Below are positions 8,309 through 17,345 of a stretch of 45,398 nucleotides of DNA, piece by piece. The notes beneath the pieces are model-generated. The model had not been told where the DNA came from. It was given only the letters and a program-made list of their open reading frames with translations, and did not search any database. How positions within the stretch are numbered: the stretch's first letter is position 1; every line of letters starts with the position of its first letter. The translations under genes were made by a program, and so were the position numbers. The stretch comes from an uncultured bacterium (GTDB lineage: Bacteria; Verrucomicrobiota; Verrucomicrobiia; Verrucomicrobiales; V1-33). Location: positions 1 through 45,398 of the forward strand of contig CAJBME010000136.1 of assembly GCA_903954065.1 (NCBI GenBank), read 5' to 3'.

Positions 8309-9136
8309 TCACGCTGTCTCGTGACCATCGGTGGCCACGAGGCTGATGCGGTGGCGTTCGCACAGCCCTCGGACCTCCTCCCATTCCAGTACCAGCGTGC
8401 GACCCGCTTCGACCGCCACCACGGCCAGCCCAGCCTCGAAGGCGGTTTTGATGGTGCGGGGGCCGACCACGGGCACATCGAACCGCAAGTCCTGATTGGG
8501 TTTGCTCACTTTGACGAGGGTGGCTTCGCCCCGGCCCAGCGCACCGCCGCGCTTTATACATTCGTCTGTTCCTTCAAAGGCTTCGACGGCCAGAACCGTG
8601 CCCCGTTTGACGACGACCGACTGGCCGACATCCAGACGGCTCATTTCCTTGGCCATGCGAAAACCAAAAACGACGTCAGCCAGCTGTTTGGTGTTCGGCG
8701 TCGGACCGCAGACTAATCCGGGCGGAGGCAGGAGGTTTTCCAGAAACGTGGTGGCCGGTAGCAGGGTGATGTTGTCCCGGGCGAGTTCGTTGGCGATGGC
8801 TCCGAAAATGCTTTCGGCGTGCCGCAGTTTCAGCTTCCCGAGGAGCAGGAGGGCCCGCCAATCGGGGCGCAGATGAAAGAGGTTTTTCGGGGCGATCTGG
8901 CCGGCCATGATGGCGTCGGTGACGCCGGCTTGTCGGAAAAACCGGATCATTCTCCCCAATTGCCCGACGCGCATCCACTCGACCTTGTCGGCCTCGGCGG
9001 CCAGTGCCGGGTCGGTTTCGTTTTCAAAGGCAGCCACGACAATGCAGGTCACCCCAGCGGCGCGCGCCGCCCGCAACAGGGTGAGCGGGTATACGCCGCT
9101 GCCGGCAATCAGACCAAGAGTGCTGGGGACAGCCAT
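8309..9136 (-). CDS. lpxI: UDP-2,3-diacylglucosamine pyrophosphatase LpxI
   Basis: 275 aa, normal for LpxI (DUF1009). The N-terminal LGLIAGSGVYPL is the family start, followed by a Rossmann-like half; the C-terminal half carries the conserved blocks SVVVKRGTVLAVEAFEGTD and the terminal VPVVGPRTI...GLAVVAVEAG. LpxI hydrolyses UDP-2,3-diacylglucosamine to lipid X and UMP in the Raetz lipid A pathway at the cytoplasmic face of the inner membrane. It shows that this organism makes lipid A and has an LPS-type outer membrane. LpxI and LpxH are alternative enzymes for this step; no lpxB or other lipid A genes are in the window. Confidence 0.93.
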   Translation of the reverse strand: MAVPSTLGLIAGSGVYPLTLLRAARAAGVTCIVVAAFENETDPALAAEADKVEWMRVGQLGRMIRFFRQAGVTDAIMAGQIAPKNLFHLRPDWRALLLLGKLKLRHAESIFGAIANELARDNITLLPATTFLENLLPPPGLVCGPTPNTKQLADVVFGFRMAKEMSRLDVGQSVVVKRGTVLAVEAFEGTDECIKRGGALGRGEATLVKVSKPNQDLRFDVPVVGPRTIKTAFEAGLAVVAVEAGRTLVLEWEEVRGLCERHRISLVATDGHETA

Positions 9137-9180
9137 AGAGTTGAGAGAAACAGATCCGGGGGACGCGGGTGGATTGCGGG

Positions 9181-9975
<795 letters not shown>

Positions 9976-10096
9976 CGCCTCCCGATTAAGCGCAGCCGCC
10001 ACCCCGCAGCAAGTGCCGATGCGTAAATCGTCGATTAACCAGTTGCACACCGGATAATGTTCGACACCGTTTCCCCTCCGCCCACGGCGGATACCC

Positions 10097-10168
<72 letters not shown>

Positions 10169-10310
10169 CTTTCAATCTTTCACTGCGACGCGTTTTTTGG
10201 GATTTCAGCGGCTCGTCAAGTCGCCAGAGGCGCCTCTTGTCACCTCAATGCCGGTGATCTGGATCGCCCAGCCCCTCGAGAGGGGAAACTCCATCCCCTG
10301 TCTTCCGTGC

Positions 10311-10374
10311 GTGCCGCTCTCCTGCCACGCCGTCTGCGCCCCTTTTGTCATGAATCTTCTCCTGACCCCTTTTT
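10311..10374 (+). repeat. Dispersed direct repeat, copy A
   Basis: About 64 bases starting GTGCCGCTCT and ending CTCCTGACCCCTTTT match the copy at 14977-15041 with roughly 8 differences. Both copies include GTCATGAATCT. This copy lies between tRNA-Lys and the DUF4239 gene. The complement of its end (GGGGTCAGGAG) is reminiscent of REP-type elements associated with IS200-like RAYT proteins, but no such gene is in the window. Confidence 0.7.
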
Positions 10375-10414
10375 GCTACCCCCCTTTTTGCAAAAACTCT
10401 TATGACGGCAGCAA

Positions 10415-11167
10415 TCAACTCACTGAAAGGGCCGCTGTAAGTACCTCGATAGGTCGGCGGGATATCTGAATAAATCCGCTGAAAGGCGATGCGTATTCCG
10501 CCACAAGAAAGATGGCTGTAGCGGCAGCACCAGCGGCCCCGTAAAGTCCCATGCGACTATACCAGTCTTGGCTTGCACTAAGGCCTAGGCCAACAAACAA
10601 AATAGCGGACCAAATGAGTAGTGTAACGATCAGGGCGATCGGTAAGGCAGCATGTTCGAGTGTAGCCAGCCGGAATCGTTCATGAATCAGCTCATTGGCG
10701 AGCAAGAGCGCGTTATCTTTCAATGTCTGCTGCCCGGGCCCATCCGGTGAAAGCGCGAGTATGCCCAAGATGAAGGATTCGTTCCGTGTGCGACTCACCA
10801 GATCAAGTCCGGCCTCACCCTTGGGTTCCCAAAGCAATAACAAGATTGGCTCAACAGAGGCGCGAAGGTCGGCGCGCACGGCATCAGCATCTGATCCAAA
10901 ATGTCGAAGTGTTTCATCAAGGCTGGTTATACCAGCCACCAGAGAGGATATTGAAGCACTCTGTCGCTCTAGGGATGCTTGCCCATTTGCAATCAGCAAG
11001 CCCAGAACAAGTGCTGTCAGCGAGGCAATGATGCCGGTAGTTTGTTTTACGGTGTCGCGCGTGCCAGAAGTGACGCGCTCACCGCCGATACGGCAAATAA
11101 GACATCCTGTTTCAACGGACAAGATCAAGAGAAGAAAACTGAACAGACTGAGTGTTGCGTCCGACAT
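10415..11167 (-). CDS. DUF4239-like membrane protein
   Basis: 250 aa with hydrophobic segments at about residues 5-22, 43-62, 174-197 and 206-226. The conserved first half (VETGCLICRI... TGIIASLTALVLGLLIANGQ followed by a long polar helix) matches the bacterial DUF4239 family, which is structurally likened to bestrophin-type channels. The function is unproven. It lies 122 bases after the hybrid sensor kinase gene on the same strand, inside the repeat-bounded block, where base composition is less GC-rich than in the surrounding genes. Confidence 0.7.
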   Translation of the reverse strand: MSDATLSLFSFLLLILSVETGCLICRIGGERVTSGTRDTVKQTTGIIASLTALVLGLLIANGQASLERQSASISSLVAGITSLDETLRHFGSDADAVRADLRASVEPILLLLWEPKGEAGLDLVSRTRNESFILGILALSPDGPGQQTLKDNALLLANELIHERFRLATLEHAALPIALIVTLLIWSAILFVGLGLSASQDWYSRMGLYGAAGAAATAIFLVAEYASPFSGFIQISRRPIEVLTAALSVS

Positions 11168-11245
11168 AAAAAGAAAATGAGGATTCTTTCGCAGGATGGG
11201 TGGGTTGAAAGAGTGGGGAAGCGCCTAGGGAAGATGCAGAACTGA

Positions 11246-11286
11246 GGTTGGTGACTGGGAGTTTCTTAGTCGACAAGTCACCAGCC
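11246..11286 (-). terminator. Long inverted repeat after the sensor kinase gene
   Basis: GGTTGGTGACT and AGTCACCAGCC form a 10-of-11 inverted repeat around a 19-base loop, starting 3 bases past the kinase stop codon. No T-run follows. It may end or stabilise the sensor kinase transcript before the DUF4239 gene. Confidence 0.35.
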
Positions 11287-11289
11287 TAT

Positions 11290-14064
11290 TTAGTGTTTCG
11301 CGAAGCTGTTGATCTTATTGCGGATATCGGCTAACAAGTCTTCGTGGCTGATGGTGCCTTTTTGGATAACGTTTTCAACGGAGGTGCGTAGGAGAATTTT
11401 TTCGTCGGTTGAAAGGTCCTTGGCGGTGACCACGACAACGGGAATCAAACGGCCATCCTCGCGTTGGCGTAGTTCCCGCAGGAATTCAAAGCCGTCCATC
11501 ACGGGCATCATCAAATCGAGCAGAATGAGTGAGGGCAGCTGAATGTCTATCGCTTGCAGGGCGGTATGGCCGTTGTCGGCCTGGATGACATTCCAGCCTT
11601 CGCCTTCGAGCAGAGCCGCGAGCAAAGCGCGGTTGTCGGGTAAGTCGTCGACCACCAGCGCGGTTTGCCGCACCTCGGCTCCGGCGTATTTCGCGAGAAT
11701 GTTCACGAGGCGATTGCGATCGATGGGCTTGGTGAGGTATTCGGCTGCTCCGAGAGCGAAGCCCATTTGGCGGTCTTCAACGATCGAAATCATCACTACG
11801 GGAATCCCGAAAGTGGTGGGATCCGCTTTGAGGGCCGTGAGTACGGACCAGCCGTCCATGCTGGGCATCATGACATCGAGCGTGATGAGCCGCGGCTGGA
11901 GAGTGCGCGCGAGGGCGAAGCCTTCCTCGCCGTTGGTGGCGGTGCGTACGGCGTAACCCTCACGGGTGAGGTTACGGCTGAGGATATCGAGGACCGCAGG
12001 ATCGTCGTCAATGGCGAGTATGAGTGGACGATTGCCGTCTATCGAAAGGGACTCCTCCGTGGGGGGTAAAGGCATGTCCGGATCCTCAACCCGAGCAGGA
12101 ATCGTGGCCGTAAAGGACGTGCCTTGGCCTGCCTCGCTCACAACGGTGATGTCGCCACCCATGAGTTGGCAGAATTTGCGGCTGATCGCCAGACCCAGCC
12201 CAGTGCCGCCGTACTTACGAGTCGTGGAGGCGTCGGCCTGCACAAACGCTTGAAACAGTTTTCCTAGCTGATCAGGCGTCATGCCAATACCGGTGTCGCT
12301 TACGCAAAAAGTGATCCAGTCTCGCAGTTGGTCCTGTTTGTAAGCGACCGTGAGCGTAATCGTGCCGGCGTGGGTGAACTTGGCGGCGTTGCTGAGCAGG
12401 TTGAACAAAGTCTGTCGAACCTTGGTCACGTCAGCTCGAAGGGGCTCGATCTCGGCTGGACACACAATGACCAGTTTATTTTGATTTTTCTCGATCAGCG
12501 GTTGGATGGTCGCCGCGACCTCGGTGACGAGCGATGGAACGGCAACTTCCTCGATGTAAAGCGTCATCTTACCGGCTTCAATCTTGGAGATGTCGAGCAC
12601 GTCGTTAATCAGTCCGAGTAAGTGCTTGCCGGCGCTGTGGATCTTTTTGAGATCGGGAACAAAGTCGTCCTGGCCCGTATCATTAGCTTCTTCGATGAGC
12701 ATTTCGCTGTAGCCTATGATGGCGTTCATCGGGGTGCGTAATTCGTGGCTCATGTTGGACAGAAAAGCGCTCTTGGTCCGGTTGGCCGTCTCGGCGTCCT
12801 CTTTGGCCTGCTTGGCCTCCAATACGGTGATTGCTAACTCATTTGTTCGTTCTTCTACGATTTTAGAGAGATTGTTATTCCACTCTTGCAGGCGTTTTTC
12901 ACGGTTTACGATCTCGTTGGCCATTTGACCAAAACGGCGGGCTAAGACCCCTAATTCGTCAGTTCGATCGGCGAGGGAAGAGATTTGCCGAGCATCATAA
13001 TTTCCCTCTTTCATGTCCGCCGCGATCTGAGTCAGCTGTGTGATAGGCTGCGATAGGCGATTTGCAATCCACGCCACAATCATTAACATTGCGAGTAAAC
13101 CAGCGCTCGCGATCAGCAGGGAATTGATTCCCAGTCGTTGAACGGGCTGAAGGAGCGTTTTTTCCGAAGCGTTGAGAACCAGTTTCCAGCCGGTTACGGC
13201 CGAAGTCTCCCAGTAAATCCGACGAGGATCGCCGTTCTTATCGTTCACGATGGCGACGCCTGCTCCGTCGTTGGATTCTTTGCTGATCTGAGAACCCTCG
13301 GGTAATTCTAAAACTTTAGTCCCAGGCGAATCTTTACTGAGTATTAAGCTTTTTTCGGGGTGGGTGATGAGGTTTCCCTCGCGACTCACAAGATAAGCGA
13401 ATCCCGGAATGGTTTCAGATTCATTAAAAAAGCGCACAAAAGAATTTTCAATTTTTTGAACGATATTTTGAATTTGGAGAAGCGATAGATCAATACCAGC
13501 CACACCGACAAAATGATTATCTTTCGTGACAACAGGGTGCGTTATGCTCACCATCGTGATGTCTGATCCGCCCGCATCAAAAAACGGCTCTGTGATATGC
13601 ATCTTACGATTGGTTTTAGCGCCAAAATACCACTCTTGCTTCGGGTCATGATAGTCGTATTGGAGGGTCGCTGCTTCCGGGAAGCTTCTTCGATCGATCC
13701 ATGGCATCGAGCCCTTGTCCGTGTAGCGCATGTCTTCATAAGCGATATACAATCCGTAGGCTTCGTCTTCCGGGATCCGTTCAAGTAGGCTGCGGAGATA
13801 ATCAATCATCTGCGGGTCTGGTGTCTTGCCAAAAACCTCCTGGCGCGTGGCAGTCGACAGAGGTAACAGGCTCACCCGCTTAATGAAGTCATCTAGTTCT
13901 CGTGCTGCGCGCGCGACCGTCAGCCTCGCCCGCGCATCTGTTTGTTCCATCAACTGTTTGCGACTTGCTGTATAGTTCATCCATAAAGCAATCGCCAGAA
14001 TCGAACCCGCGGCCAAGCCGATATAAACCTGCAGGCGTCGTCCGATATTATTGTTGATTATCAT
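11290..14064 (-). CDS. Hybrid sensor histidine kinase with Cache sensor and two receiver domains
   Basis: 924 aa from the ATG at 14064; the open frame reaches 14142 but there it would overlap the antitoxin gene. Order: TM1 (about 14-32), an extracytoplasmic Cache-type sensor (about 40-300, with YHDPKQEWYFGA and GVAGIDLSL), TM2 (about 313-335), HAMP, coiled coil, HisKA with His440 in NMSHELRTPMN, an HATPase domain (DTGIGMTPDQLGKLFQAF, GGTGLGL), REC1 with Asp730 (LITLDVMMPSMDG) and REC2 with Asp850 (LILLDLMMPVMDG). It senses a small ligand outside the membrane and passes phosphate to its receivers. No Hpt or output domain is included and no partner regulator gene is adjacent, so the output acts in trans. 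Confidence 0.93.
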   Translation of the reverse strand: MIINNNIGRRLQVYIGLAAGSILAIALWMNYTASRKQLMEQTDARARLTVARAARELDDFIKRVSLLPLSTATRQEVFGKTPDPQMIDYLRSLLERIPEDEAYGLYIAYEDMRYTDKGSMPWIDRRSFPEAATLQYDYHDPKQEWYFGAKTNRKMHITEPFFDAGGSDITMVSITHPVVTKDNHFVGVAGIDLSLLQIQNIVQKIENSFVRFFNESETIPGFAYLVSREGNLITHPEKSLILSKDSPGTKVLELPEGSQISKESNDGAGVAIVNDKNGDPRRIYWETSAVTGWKLVLNASEKTLLQPVQRLGINSLLIASAGLLAMLMIVAWIANRLSQPITQLTQIAADMKEGNYDARQISSLADRTDELGVLARRFGQMANEIVNREKRLQEWNNNLSKIVEERTNELAITVLEAKQAKEDAETANRTKSAFLSNMSHELRTPMNAIIGYSEMLIEEANDTGQDDFVPDLKKIHSAGKHLLGLINDVLDISKIEAGKMTLYIEEVAVPSLVTEVAATIQPLIEKNQNKLVIVCPAEIEPLRADVTKVRQTLFNLLSNAAKFTHAGTITLTVAYKQDQLRDWITFCVSDTGIGMTPDQLGKLFQAFVQADASTTRKYGGTGLGLAISRKFCQLMGGDITVVSEAGQGTSFTATIPARVEDPDMPLPPTEESLSIDGNRPLILAIDDDPAVLDILSRNLTREGYAVRTATNGEEGFALARTLQPRLITLDVMMPSMDGWSVLTALKADPTTFGIPVVMISIVEDRQMGFALGAAEYLTKPIDRNRLVNILAKYAGAEVRQTALVVDDLPDNRALLAALLEGEGWNVIQADNGHTALQAIDIQLPSLILLDLMMPVMDGFEFLRELRQREDGRLIPVVVVTAKDLSTDEKILLRTSVENVIQKGTISHEDLLADIRNKINSFAKH

Positions 14065-14113
14065 GTGTCGTTGGTAAAGAATCGAGGAAAAATCAAGTTC
14101 AGCCTGTGATGAG

Positions 14114-14425
14114 CTATTTCGGGCTTGATGCGATAGAGACAACCTCCCGCTTAATTTTGTCTCCCATCGATCTTTCGGCTACTTCAAGGTCATGCTCAGA
14201 TTGTAACCCGATCCAGAATGCGGCAGAAGTGCCGAAAAACTTTGCGAGACGTAACGCGGTCTCTGCCGACAAACTCCTTCTACACTTCGTGATCTCAGTT
14301 AGTCGTGAAGGAGGAATGCCAGTTGAGCGGGATACCGATGCAAGACTCAGTCCCATCGGCTTGATGAATTCTTCCAGTAAAATTTCACCTGGATGAATCA
14401 ATGGTAGGTATTTGGATCTGCTCAT
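14114..14425 (-). CDS. higA: HigA-family antitoxin
   Basis: 103 aa from the ATG at 14425, which lies 4 bases after the toxin stop; a TTG at 14443 is the alternative. HPGEILLEEFIKPMGLS at the N-terminus, followed by an XRE helix-turn-helix (ASVSRSTGIPPSRLTEI) and TALRLAKFFGTSAAFWIGLQ, is the standard HigA/VapI addiction-module pattern. It should bind and neutralise the upstream HigB toxin and repress the operon. The toxin-first gene order is typical for higBA. Confidence 0.93.
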   Translation of the reverse strand: MSRSKYLPLIHPGEILLEEFIKPMGLSLASVSRSTGIPPSRLTEITKCRRSLSAETALRLAKFFGTSAAFWIGLQSEHDLEVAERSMGDKIKREVVSIASSPK

Positions 14426-14429
14426 ATAC

Positions 14430-14711
14430 TTAATGGTAGTCAATAATTTTTACATCGTGCTTTGAGCCATCTTGCCACCGGAAGATGACTCTCCATTGTT
14501 GATTGATTCGAATACTCCAGAATCCATTCAGATTTCCCTTCAGATGCTCAAGTCGATTGCCTGGTGGAACCTTTAAATCCTCAACGATTCGTGCCTGATT
14601 AATCATCCGCAACTTGCGCCGGGCTCTCTCCTGAATGTCCTCAGGTAAACCACGAACTCGCGTGCCTCGGTAAATGCTCTCTGTCGCTGAATCGCCGAAA
14701 CTTTCGATCAC
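14430..14711 (-). CDS. higB: HigB/RelE-family toxin (mRNA interferase)
   Basis: 93 aa, starting at a GTG. The N-terminus MIESFGDSATESIYRG matches the usual HigB opening, which supports the GTG start. LEHLKGNLNGFWSIRINQQW and RVIFRW, ending in VKIIDYH, carry the RelE-fold core residues including the C-terminal His. Such toxins cleave ribosome-bound mRNA. It is transcribed first, with higA immediately after. Confidence 0.93.
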   Translation of the reverse strand: MIESFGDSATESIYRGTRVRGLPEDIQERARRKLRMINQARIVEDLKVPPGNRLEHLKGNLNGFWSIRINQQWRVIFRWQDGSKHDVKIIDYH

Positions 14712-14735
14712 ACGATGAGGATACTAATGCTGGCG

Positions 14736-14752
14736 ATTACGGCAAGCGTAAT
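14736..14752. promoter_or_regulatory. Probable higBA operator
   Basis: ATTACG-GCAAG-CGTAAT is a perfect 6-bp inverted repeat 25 bases upstream of the higB start. HigA-type antitoxins bind such palindromes to repress their own operon. The assignment rests on position and symmetry. Confidence 0.5.
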
Positions 14753-14976
14753 TACGCGTCACGGAATATTTCTTTTTCGCCCAACGATTAAGCCCAGAAA
14801 CGCAGGCGAGAGACATTCGGATTAAGGGCGGACAGATAACCGCGTTCTCTACAGCGCATTGTCTACACTCAGCATGGGCGCAGTCCTGAATACGTCAAAG
14901 AAATTTTATTCAAATGAACATAAAAAACCATGAAAGCACTAGCCCAAGTCAAAGCGGCCAAATAACCATGGCCGAG
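14753..14976. other. Gene-free stretch upstream of higBA
   Basis: Together with the flanking operator and repeat, no gene is present between 14712 and 15089. The stretch is AT-richer than its surroundings and I see no coding frame or convincing hairpin in it. It ends in repeat copy B. Confidence 0.5.
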
Positions 14977-15041
14977 GTGCCGCTCTCTATGCCACGCAGT
15001 CGACGCCCTGTTTGTCATGAATCTCCTCCTGACCCCTTTTG
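14977..15041 (+). repeat. Dispersed direct repeat, copy B
   Basis: Same orientation and about 87% identical to 10311-10374. It lies between the higBA promoter region and the 3' end of the glycosidase-like gene, so the two copies bracket the DUF4239, sensor kinase and higBA genes. Confidence 0.7.
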
Positions 15042-15089
15042 ACTTTTGAAGAGACTGGATGCGGTGGCGACGGCCGTGGCCAGCGGGGT

Positions 15090-17276
15090 TCAGTATTTCA
15101 CGACGACCACCTCATGCACATCATGGACGATGACTTCGATGCGCTGGTTTTCGTGTTTCAGGCTGGTGGAGGGGTTGAGGGTGGTGACGGACTGGGGTGT
15201 CTCGCGCAGTTCGATGGTGGTGCGGAACGTGGGAGCGTCTTCCATGAGGGCCGGCAGGATGTAGGGGCGTTCTTTGAGCGGCAATGTCTGTGGTGGGGCG
15301 TTGTAGCCGAGGAGGTGAATGTGCAGGGTGCGGCTGGTCGGGTCATCGGTAATGATGGCTTCGACATTTGCTGGCGCGGTGACGCGGACTCTGGGGGATG
15401 GGTGGAGCAGACGGACGGCGGACGCGATCAATCGCCTTGTTTCCACGATGTGGTGATCGCTGGCGGTGGCGTAGTCGGGCGAGGCGGCGAAGGTGAGTAT
15501 TTCGCCGGTTCCGACGCGATGGCGCAGCATGGCAGGACCGACGGGGGTTTCGGCGCTCATGGGCCATTCGGTGCCTTCCTTGCCCTCTTGCTGGCGGATG
15601 CTGCGGTAAGGTTTCATTAAATGTCCCAGTGGCGTGGCGGTTGTGGCTTCCCAGACCGCGGCCGGGCCTTTGACCAGAAACGGCCAGTCGCGGCGAAGGT
15701 CAGGGGCAAATTTCACGCTGCTGTTGTCACGGCTTTCGGCGGCGGCGTCGAGGCGCAGCCAGTTGTCGAGCGAATCGAGTTTCTGCACGAACTTTCCGCC
15801 GATGAGTGGTTCCAGCGTGCTGGAATCAGCGACGCGGCCCATGTGGTCATAACATCCCGGCAGTCCGGTGAGAATGAGTTTGCCGCCGGCCTCGGCATAC
15901 TGGCGAAAGAGCGTGGCCTCGCGTTCGGACACGATGCCCGCATTGGGCACGAGGACCACGGGAAACCGAAGAAGCGAGTCGAGCGTCGCATTTTCATCGA
16001 GGGCCACCCCGTAAGGGATATGATCATAAACAAGGGCTTTGTGAGCCCCAAGAAAACTCAGGAACCATTCTGCAGGTTTTTCACGGCCCACCCAGTCGCG
16101 CGTGCGGCTGCTGAAATAGATCCCCACATCGGCGACTGGCGTATGACCAAAATGCGGACGTTTCGCCTGCGCCTCGGCAAAAGCCTCGCCAGTGCGTTCG
16201 TAGGCCAGCGGGTCGAGCGCTCCATCAAATCCCGTTTTGTCCACCATGGTCACAAACGCGCCGTGCGAGAGCAGCGTGAGCAATTCCCAGCGAATATCTT
16301 GCAGCGGCCGCGTCGTCTGGTCGTGATACATTCGCACGCCCCGCTGCATGGCCACTTGTACCCGCTGGTGCGGCGCGGCCGCTCGGTAGATGGCGGCATT
16401 CAGCCCGACGGTGAGCGCACTGAATCCCCAGACGCCCGTCTCGCCGGTGATGAAGTCGCCGTTGCCAGCATGTTGCACGGGACGCTGGCCGACTTCAAAA
16501 CTGAACGGCGGATTGCCATGGTAGTTGAAGTCGACGGTGGCCTGGGGATGGATCGACCGGATGTGGGTCGCGAGAGATTTTTCAAACTGCTCGCTGCTCT
16601 GGTAGCGGAATTCCAGCATCTTGTCCCAGGCTTCGTCCCATGTCGGTCCGGTCGGCATCGGGTGGGCATGTTTGTTCTGAAACTGAGTCTGGCACGTCTC
16701 GCACCAGCAGCCGTAAGGTGGGCCGAATCCTTGATCTAGCATGTCGATGTGCAGCCCGTGGATGCCGTAAGCCAGTTGTTCAGCGACGATTTGCTTCATG
16801 GCTTCGAGATAGCCTGAGTTATAGCAAAACCGTCCCAGTGGCTTGCCATCGGGTCCGCGCATTTCCCACTCGGGATGGGCTTTCAGAAAATGCCCGCCTT
16901 GCTGTACCACGCAGTAGGCGATGACCGGCAACTTGTGCTTCGCGGCCTCATCCATCGCCTCCCGCAACGGATCGCGTGACCCCAGTCCCGCCGGCTTCGG
17001 TAGCAATTTGGAGTCGTAGTAAGCGTAGTCTCCGTCTCGCGCCCACATGACAAGATACTCGCTGTGGGCCGCCATCGCCCGGCGGACAATCTCCGCGCCG
17101 TCGAACTTCGCCGCAAAGCGGGCGTCCCCGGCATCGCTGTGACCGAAGTGCGCCCCCGTAGGGCCGGTCTCGATGCCTGTGAGTGCGCGGTCGTACCAAG
17201 GGGCGCTGGCAGATACTAGTCCGGCGAGAAGCAGGCATGCCGAGAGGGAGGTGATGACTGAAGTGGGGGTTTTCAT
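15090..17276 (-). CDS. Secreted glycoside-hydrolase-like protein (GHL6/beta-galactosidase-type fold)
   Basis: 728 aa from the ATG at 17276, which starts a clean signal peptide (MKTPTSVITSLSACLLLAGL); an in-frame start at 17306 is less likely. The N-terminal ~400 residues look like a TIM-barrel glycosidase: YLVMWARDGDYAYYDSKLLP, HPEWEMRGPDGKP, GIHGLHIDMLD and a C-x-C-x-x-C cluster (YGCWCETCQTQF), the pattern of the hypothetical glycosyl hydrolase GHL6 group. Residues ~410-630 resemble the glutamine-amidotransferase-like trimerisation domain of GH42 enzymes (VVLVPNAGIVSEREATLFRQ, AGGKLILTG). A role in polysaccharide breakdown outside the cell or in the periplasm is inferred; substrate unknown. 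Confidence 0.65.
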   Translation of the reverse strand: MKTPTSVITSLSACLLLAGLVSASAPWYDRALTGIETGPTGAHFGHSDAGDARFAAKFDGAEIVRRAMAAHSEYLVMWARDGDYAYYDSKLLPKPAGLGSRDPLREAMDEAAKHKLPVIAYCVVQQGGHFLKAHPEWEMRGPDGKPLGRFCYNSGYLEAMKQIVAEQLAYGIHGLHIDMLDQGFGPPYGCWCETCQTQFQNKHAHPMPTGPTWDEAWDKMLEFRYQSSEQFEKSLATHIRSIHPQATVDFNYHGNPPFSFEVGQRPVQHAGNGDFITGETGVWGFSALTVGLNAAIYRAAAPHQRVQVAMQRGVRMYHDQTTRPLQDIRWELLTLLSHGAFVTMVDKTGFDGALDPLAYERTGEAFAEAQAKRPHFGHTPVADVGIYFSSRTRDWVGREKPAEWFLSFLGAHKALVYDHIPYGVALDENATLDSLLRFPVVLVPNAGIVSEREATLFRQYAEAGGKLILTGLPGCYDHMGRVADSSTLEPLIGGKFVQKLDSLDNWLRLDAAAESRDNSSVKFAPDLRRDWPFLVKGPAAVWEATTATPLGHLMKPYRSIRQQEGKEGTEWPMSAETPVGPAMLRHRVGTGEILTFAASPDYATASDHHIVETRRLIASAVRLLHPSPRVRVTAPANVEAIITDDPTSRTLHIHLLGYNAPPQTLPLKERPYILPALMEDAPTFRTTIELRETPQSVTTLNPSTSLKHENQRIEVIVHDVHEVVVVKY

Positions 17277-17345
17277 AGGGACGGCCGCCCCCTGACGACG
17301 CCCCAAGCTCCAACGGGGCGTTCGTCAGGCGTGGTGATTTTCGTG

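Noticed and set aside
15621..16739. Long plus-strand open frame opposite the glycosidase-like gene
   Set aside because: It lies entirely antisense to a gene with a signal peptide and recognisable domains; its length follows from the GC-rich codon bias of the other strand.
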